Assembly: GCA_004524535.1 (NCBI GenBank)
Contig: SDNY01000006.1
Span: 1 to 53,880 of the forward strand
Direction: 5' to 3'
Length of the DNA stretch: 53,880 nt
From: Promethearchaeota archaeon
GTDB lineage: Archaea; Asgardarchaeota; Lokiarchaeia; Sigyniarchaeales; SOKP01
Shown here: positions 51,063 to 53,880 of the stretch, piece by piece
How the letters are laid out: each line of letters starts with the position of its first letter
How positions within the stretch are numbered: position 1 is the first letter of the stretch
Position numbers and translations under genes: made by a program
Notes under the pieces: model-generated
Told to the model about the DNA's origin: nothing
The model's input: only the letters and a program-made list of their open reading frames with translations
Database searches by the model: none

Positions 51063-51512
51063 ATGCTATTAAACGAGATAATTGCCACGACCCCAGGAGA
51101 GGTTGGCATTAGTTGGTTCGATTTTTACTCTATTGGCCATATTTGCTTCGGAATAGGTGCTTTTTTATTAATTTCATTATTCTACACAATACCAAAGGCT
51201 AAAGGTCACACACCAATATTCTCATTGCTGCTTGTTTTTATTCTTTCTATGATAACTTTCGTTGTTTGGGAAGTAATTGAAAATTTTATACTTATTTGGA
51301 TTGGTCTAAAATTTGAAGGACGAGCTGATAGCCTGCAAAATTTGACAATGGATATTCTTTTGGGAGGTCTTGGAGCGCTGGGTGCTTGGATTTTTGCTTA
51401 TATGACCTTTGAGAAAGACAGAAAGATTTGGCCATATTACACGTTTGGGACCATAAGTTTTTGCCTTTGGATAGTGGTGTTTATTATACTCCGTTATTTA
51501 ACTATTACATAG
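51063..51512 (+). CDS. Four-helix membrane protein
   Basis: A 149-residue integral membrane protein with helices at about 25-45, 55-80, 100-120 and 125-145. Charged residues inside the membrane region (SFDFYSIGH-type start GISWFDFYSIGHICFG; TFVVWEVIENF; NLTMDILLGGLGALG) recall small VanZ/DUF2238-like proteins where such His, Glu and Asp positions are conserved. Its stop lies 32 bases before the ATG of the amidohydrolase-like gene, so the two may be co-transcribed. Confidence 0.65.
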   Translation: MLLNEIIATTPGEVGISWFDFYSIGHICFGIGAFLLISLFYTIPKAKGHTPIFSLLLVFILSMITFVVWEVIENFILIWIGLKFEGRADSLQNLTMDILLGGLGALGAWIFAYMTFEKDRKIWPYYTFGTISFCLWIVVFIILRYLTIT

Positions 51513-51544
51513 TTTTTTTTATATTTTCCTTTTTTTATTTTAAA

Positions 51545-52279
51545 ATGGTTAATTTAAAAGAATATATAGAATTTGAAAAAGGAACCTTACCTTTAATAAT
51601 ATCAGTTCCTCATGGTGGTACATTAGAATGTAGAAGCATTCCTAAAAGAACTGAAGGTATAATGGGAATTGATAAAGCTACCGACGAACTCTCTCATGAT
51701 TTAATTAATCATATAAAAAATAAGTCCGAAAGATTACCCTCATATATTATTTCAAATGTTAGACGCAGTAAAATAGATTTAAATAGAAGCGAAACCGAAG
51801 CGTATAACTCGAACTCAGATTTAGCTAGCAAAATTTATCAATTATATCATAGGAAAATTAAAGAAATCATCTCAGATAATTTAAAGACTTTCAAATATTC
51901 ACTGCTTATCGATATTCATGGTTTTGAAAAACATAAGCGACCACCAGGATATCGAGATGTAGAGCTTATACTAGGCACGAATAACTTAGAATCCATCTTT
52001 TCAAATCCAGTTCCTATAAAAGATAGAGATAAAAATATTAGGGGAAAAATTATAAAAAAATTTTTAAACTTAGGCATTCTAATAGCACCAGGTCGTCTGA
52101 GAAGGAAGGAGTATGTTTTAACAGGAGGATATATTACTAAACAATATGGGAATTCTAAAATTCCAGGGAGCCAATCTATGCAAATCGAATTTTCTGATAG
52201 AATTAGATTACATGATGTAGATTTAAGGAGAAAAGTACTAAAAGCTCTCTCAGAAGTGCTTTTGGAAGAAATTCTCTAA
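51545..52279 (+). CDS. N-formylglutamate amidohydrolase-like protein
   Basis: A 244-residue protein from ATG 51545 (MVNLKEYIEFEKG). Seen: LIISVPHGGTLECRSIPKR with the SxPHxG metal motif, IISNVRRSKIDLNRSE (R-x-x-x-DxNR, typical of the family), LLIDIHGFEKHKRPPG with D-x-HG, and MQIEFSDRIRL near the end. These match the FGase superfamily of zinc hydrolases. The exact substrate is open; formylglutamate hydrolysis would need histidine degradation genes, not seen here. An upstream in-frame extension exists but overlaps the previous gene and is poorly coding. Confidence 0.85.
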   Translation: MVNLKEYIEFEKGTLPLIISVPHGGTLECRSIPKRTEGIMGIDKATDELSHDLINHIKNKSERLPSYIISNVRRSKIDLNRSETEAYNSNSDLASKIYQLYHRKIKEIISDNLKTFKYSLLIDIHGFEKHKRPPGYRDVELILGTNNLESIFSNPVPIKDRDKNIRGKIIKKFLNLGILIAPGRLRRKEYVLTGGYITKQYGNSKIPGSQSMQIEFSDRIRLHDVDLRRKVLKALSEVLLEEIL

Positions 52280-52456
52280 GGATTAATATTTAATATTAAA
52301 TTATACTTTAGTTTAACATTTTCTTAAGAACACTTATAAACAACAAATAAAAACTCCCTTTCTTTATTTTTTATTTTTAAGAAAAAAATATATTTTCGTA
52401 TAGATATTAATATATTAAAACGAATAATCAGGTTCGGTAATTAATTTTTTTAAAAG

Positions 52457-52801
52457 ATGAGCGAAGAAGATCATTTTAGTATTGATGATATAGAGAGTTT
52501 TATTGAAGGATTGAGGGAAACTTTTGACTCGCTCAACGAATCCGATTCAAATTATCATGGAATGCAATTGCAGTTAGCGCGAGCAATATCTCTCCTTCGA
52601 AATAAAAAAGTTACAAAAATTGTACAACTTCCTAAAGTTGATTCCGAAATTCCCGAGTCTAAAGAAGATTTAAAGAATTTCTTGTTAAATAAATTAGAAT
52701 TTTTAAAAACCCATTTAGATTCTGAACGTATACCAAGCTCTAGAAAATTTGATCTTGCCATGCAGATTGCGAAATTAAGAGTAAAAATTAATAGTTTATG
52801 A
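52457..52801 (+). CDS. Hypothetical small helical protein
   Basis: A 114-residue acidic protein. The N-terminal half (FSIDDIESFIEGLRETFDSL, YHGMQLQLARAISLLRNKKV) and the C-terminal half (LLNKLEFLKTHLDSERIPSS, KFDLAMQIAKLRVKINSL) look alike, suggesting an internal duplication of a two-helix unit. No family recognised. It is followed by tatD 51 bases later on the same strand, likely one transcript. Confidence 0.6.
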   Translation: MSEEDHFSIDDIESFIEGLRETFDSLNESDSNYHGMQLQLARAISLLRNKKVTKIVQLPKVDSEIPESKEDLKNFLLNKLEFLKTHLDSERIPSSRKFDLAMQIAKLRVKINSL

Positions 52802-52852
52802 ATCTTTCATAATTTTTGTTGAAGTTTAAAGAAAAAAACGGAATTTCATAAA

Positions 52853-53608
52853 ATGTTGATAGATATACATTGTCATTGTAATCTCTATTTAAATTTGGAT
52901 GAGATAATTAAAGAAGCTAAAGATATTGGCGTTGAAAAGATTATATCTGTAGGAATGTCTGCGTTAGGTTTAGAAAGAATGCTAGAGATATCCAGACAAT
53001 ACGATTCGATATATCCCGCGTTAGGGATTCATCCAGAAGAGGTACAGATGAATAAGAACATTGAAAATCAGTTAGATTCTGTATTGGAATTAATTCGAAA
53101 AAATAAAAATAAGATATGTGCGATAGGGGAAATAGGATTAGATCATTATTTTGTTAAGAAACGAGAATTATACCCTCTACAACAAAAGATTTTTAATTCA
53201 ATGCTTTCACTTGCGCAAGAATTAGAATTACCGGTTAATTTGCACACGAAAGGAGCAGAACAAATAGTTTTTGATACCTTAACATCATTTCGCATTCCAA
53301 ATATTAATATACACTGGTATTCAGGTCCAGAAAATTTATTAAAAAAAGGCATTGATCGGGGATATTATTTCTCAATTACACCTGCTTTTTCCTATTCTCC
53401 AGCAGTTAAGAAAGTTGTGATAATGGTCGATAATGAGCATCTCCTTTTGGAAAGCGATGGTCCGGTAAAATATTCGGGGAAAATAGGAACACCGTCAATG
53501 ATTAGAGATGTTTTAAATTTTATCTCAAAATTTAAAGATGTTTCTCCTGCTATCTTAGAAAGTCAAATATTTGAAAATACCAAGAAAATTTTTCCTAAAA
53601 TTTTTTAA
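52853..53608 (+). CDS. TatD-family metal-dependent hydrolase
   Basis: A 251-residue TIM-barrel phosphoesterase of the TatD group, some members of which are DNases. Metal-ligand motifs: LIDIHCHCNLY (HxH), ICAIGEIGLDHYF (Glu), PVNLHTKGAE (His), INIHWYSGP (His) and LLLESDGP (Asp). The GIHPEE segment after the second strand is also typical. All metal positions are filled, so it is probably active. The second His of the start reads HCHC rather than the common HCHL. Confidence 0.9.
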   Translation: MLIDIHCHCNLYLNLDEIIKEAKDIGVEKIISVGMSALGLERMLEISRQYDSIYPALGIHPEEVQMNKNIENQLDSVLELIRKNKNKICAIGEIGLDHYFVKKRELYPLQQKIFNSMLSLAQELELPVNLHTKGAEQIVFDTLTSFRIPNINIHWYSGPENLLKKGIDRGYYFSITPAFSYSPAVKKVVIMVDNEHLLLESDGPVKYSGKIGTPSMIRDVLNFISKFKDVSPAILESQIFENTKKIFPKIF

Positions 53609-53880
53609 AAATTTTTAATTATTGATTTTTTTTTTAAAAAGATTATAAAAATTAAACATTTTTATTGAATAAGATTTAATTATTTAATAAATAGAAATCA
53701 GTTTTTTTTTTTGATTTAATTAAAATTCTAATAGAGTTTATTTTTAGATCTATAAATAAACCTTATTTTTAAAAATTATAAATCTTATTCCGACTAAATT
53801 TCTGATTATCCTATTTTAAATTTTGTCGCAAAAATCGAGTAAGGAGCTAGGTCCTAATAAGAAATCAAATAATATATCAG
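53609..53880. other. AT-rich end of the window with a possible gene start
   Basis: No complete gene. From TTG 53823 a reading frame stays open to the edge (LSQKSSKELGPNKKSNNIS), polar and protein-like but too short to judge. The rest is A/T-rich spacer with T runs after tatD that may end its transcript. Confidence 0.3.

Noticed and set aside
51428-51544. Upstream extension of the amidohydrolase-like gene
   Set aside because: It overlaps the end of the preceding membrane-protein gene and reads as low-complexity Phe/Tyr; the ATG at 51545 fits the family start.

Overview
The window is AT-rich chromosomal DNA of an archaeon, most likely an Asgard archaeon of the Lokiarchaeia type. The evidence is an archaeal information-processing core (S19e, PDCD5, L39e, L31e, eIF6, L20e/LX, prefoldin alpha, FtsY, SecE; YhbY, Rpp21, Nep1; DnaG; Pelota-like), intron-bearing tRNAs with bulge-helix-bulge motifs, and an unusual number of longin/roadblock-like domains, several on membrane proteins. 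Both lines together point to Asgard rather than to a euryarchaeon. Many starts follow a GGTGA or GTGAT Shine-Dalgarno-like motif.

Layout. 1-7.2 kb: ahcY with a toxin-antitoxin pair inserted behind it, a DUF998-like membrane protein, an M29-like aminopeptidase, a Get3/ArsA ATPase carrying two local duplications, and DnaG. 7.2-18.6 kb: an accessory block with a giant PKD/calcium-repeat/lipase surface protein, a beta-propeller/fibronectin-like surface protein, a tandem-HTH protein and two small genes. Both edges of this block carry the last codons of secE. 18.6-24.3 kb: the conserved translation and secretion cluster, then the divergent yhbY-rnp4-nep1-tRNA-Gly group. 24.5-27.9 kb: three tandem seven-helix membrane proteins with a cytoplasmic longin/roadblock-like domain. 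28.2-34.0 kb: a tRNA with three introns, a Pelota-like protein, and an inositol-dehydrogenase-like oxidoreductase, FLVCR-like transporter and sugar epimerase. 34.2-38.7 kb: a secreted sensor-like protein with a cytoplasmic longin-like domain, a roadblock protein and a zinc-roadblock protein. 38.8-41.3 kb: two intron-bearing tRNAs and an LRR protein. 41.6-53.9 kb: MFS transporter, SCP2 protein, URO-D-like methyltransferase, M48 protease, longin protein, MutY, B12/radical SAM protein, N-formylglutamate-amidohydrolase-like and TatD enzymes.

Main observations. (1) Two unrelated insertions (about 0.9 kb behind ahcY, about 11.3 kb behind secE) are each bounded by a second copy of the host gene's 3' end. 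In both cases the two copies encode the same residues but differ almost only at synonymous sites, and no integrase is present. (2) Seven-helix proteins with a C-terminal longin/roadblock-like domain have been amplified in tandem and look like receptors for small-GTPase control. (3) Three tRNA genes hold six introns, five of them outside the anticodon loop. (4) Several conserved genes have odd sequences: an interrupted secE, an acidic extension on L31e, a helix duplication in Get3/ArsA, and dnaG and mutY whose best start codons look like AUU and AUA.
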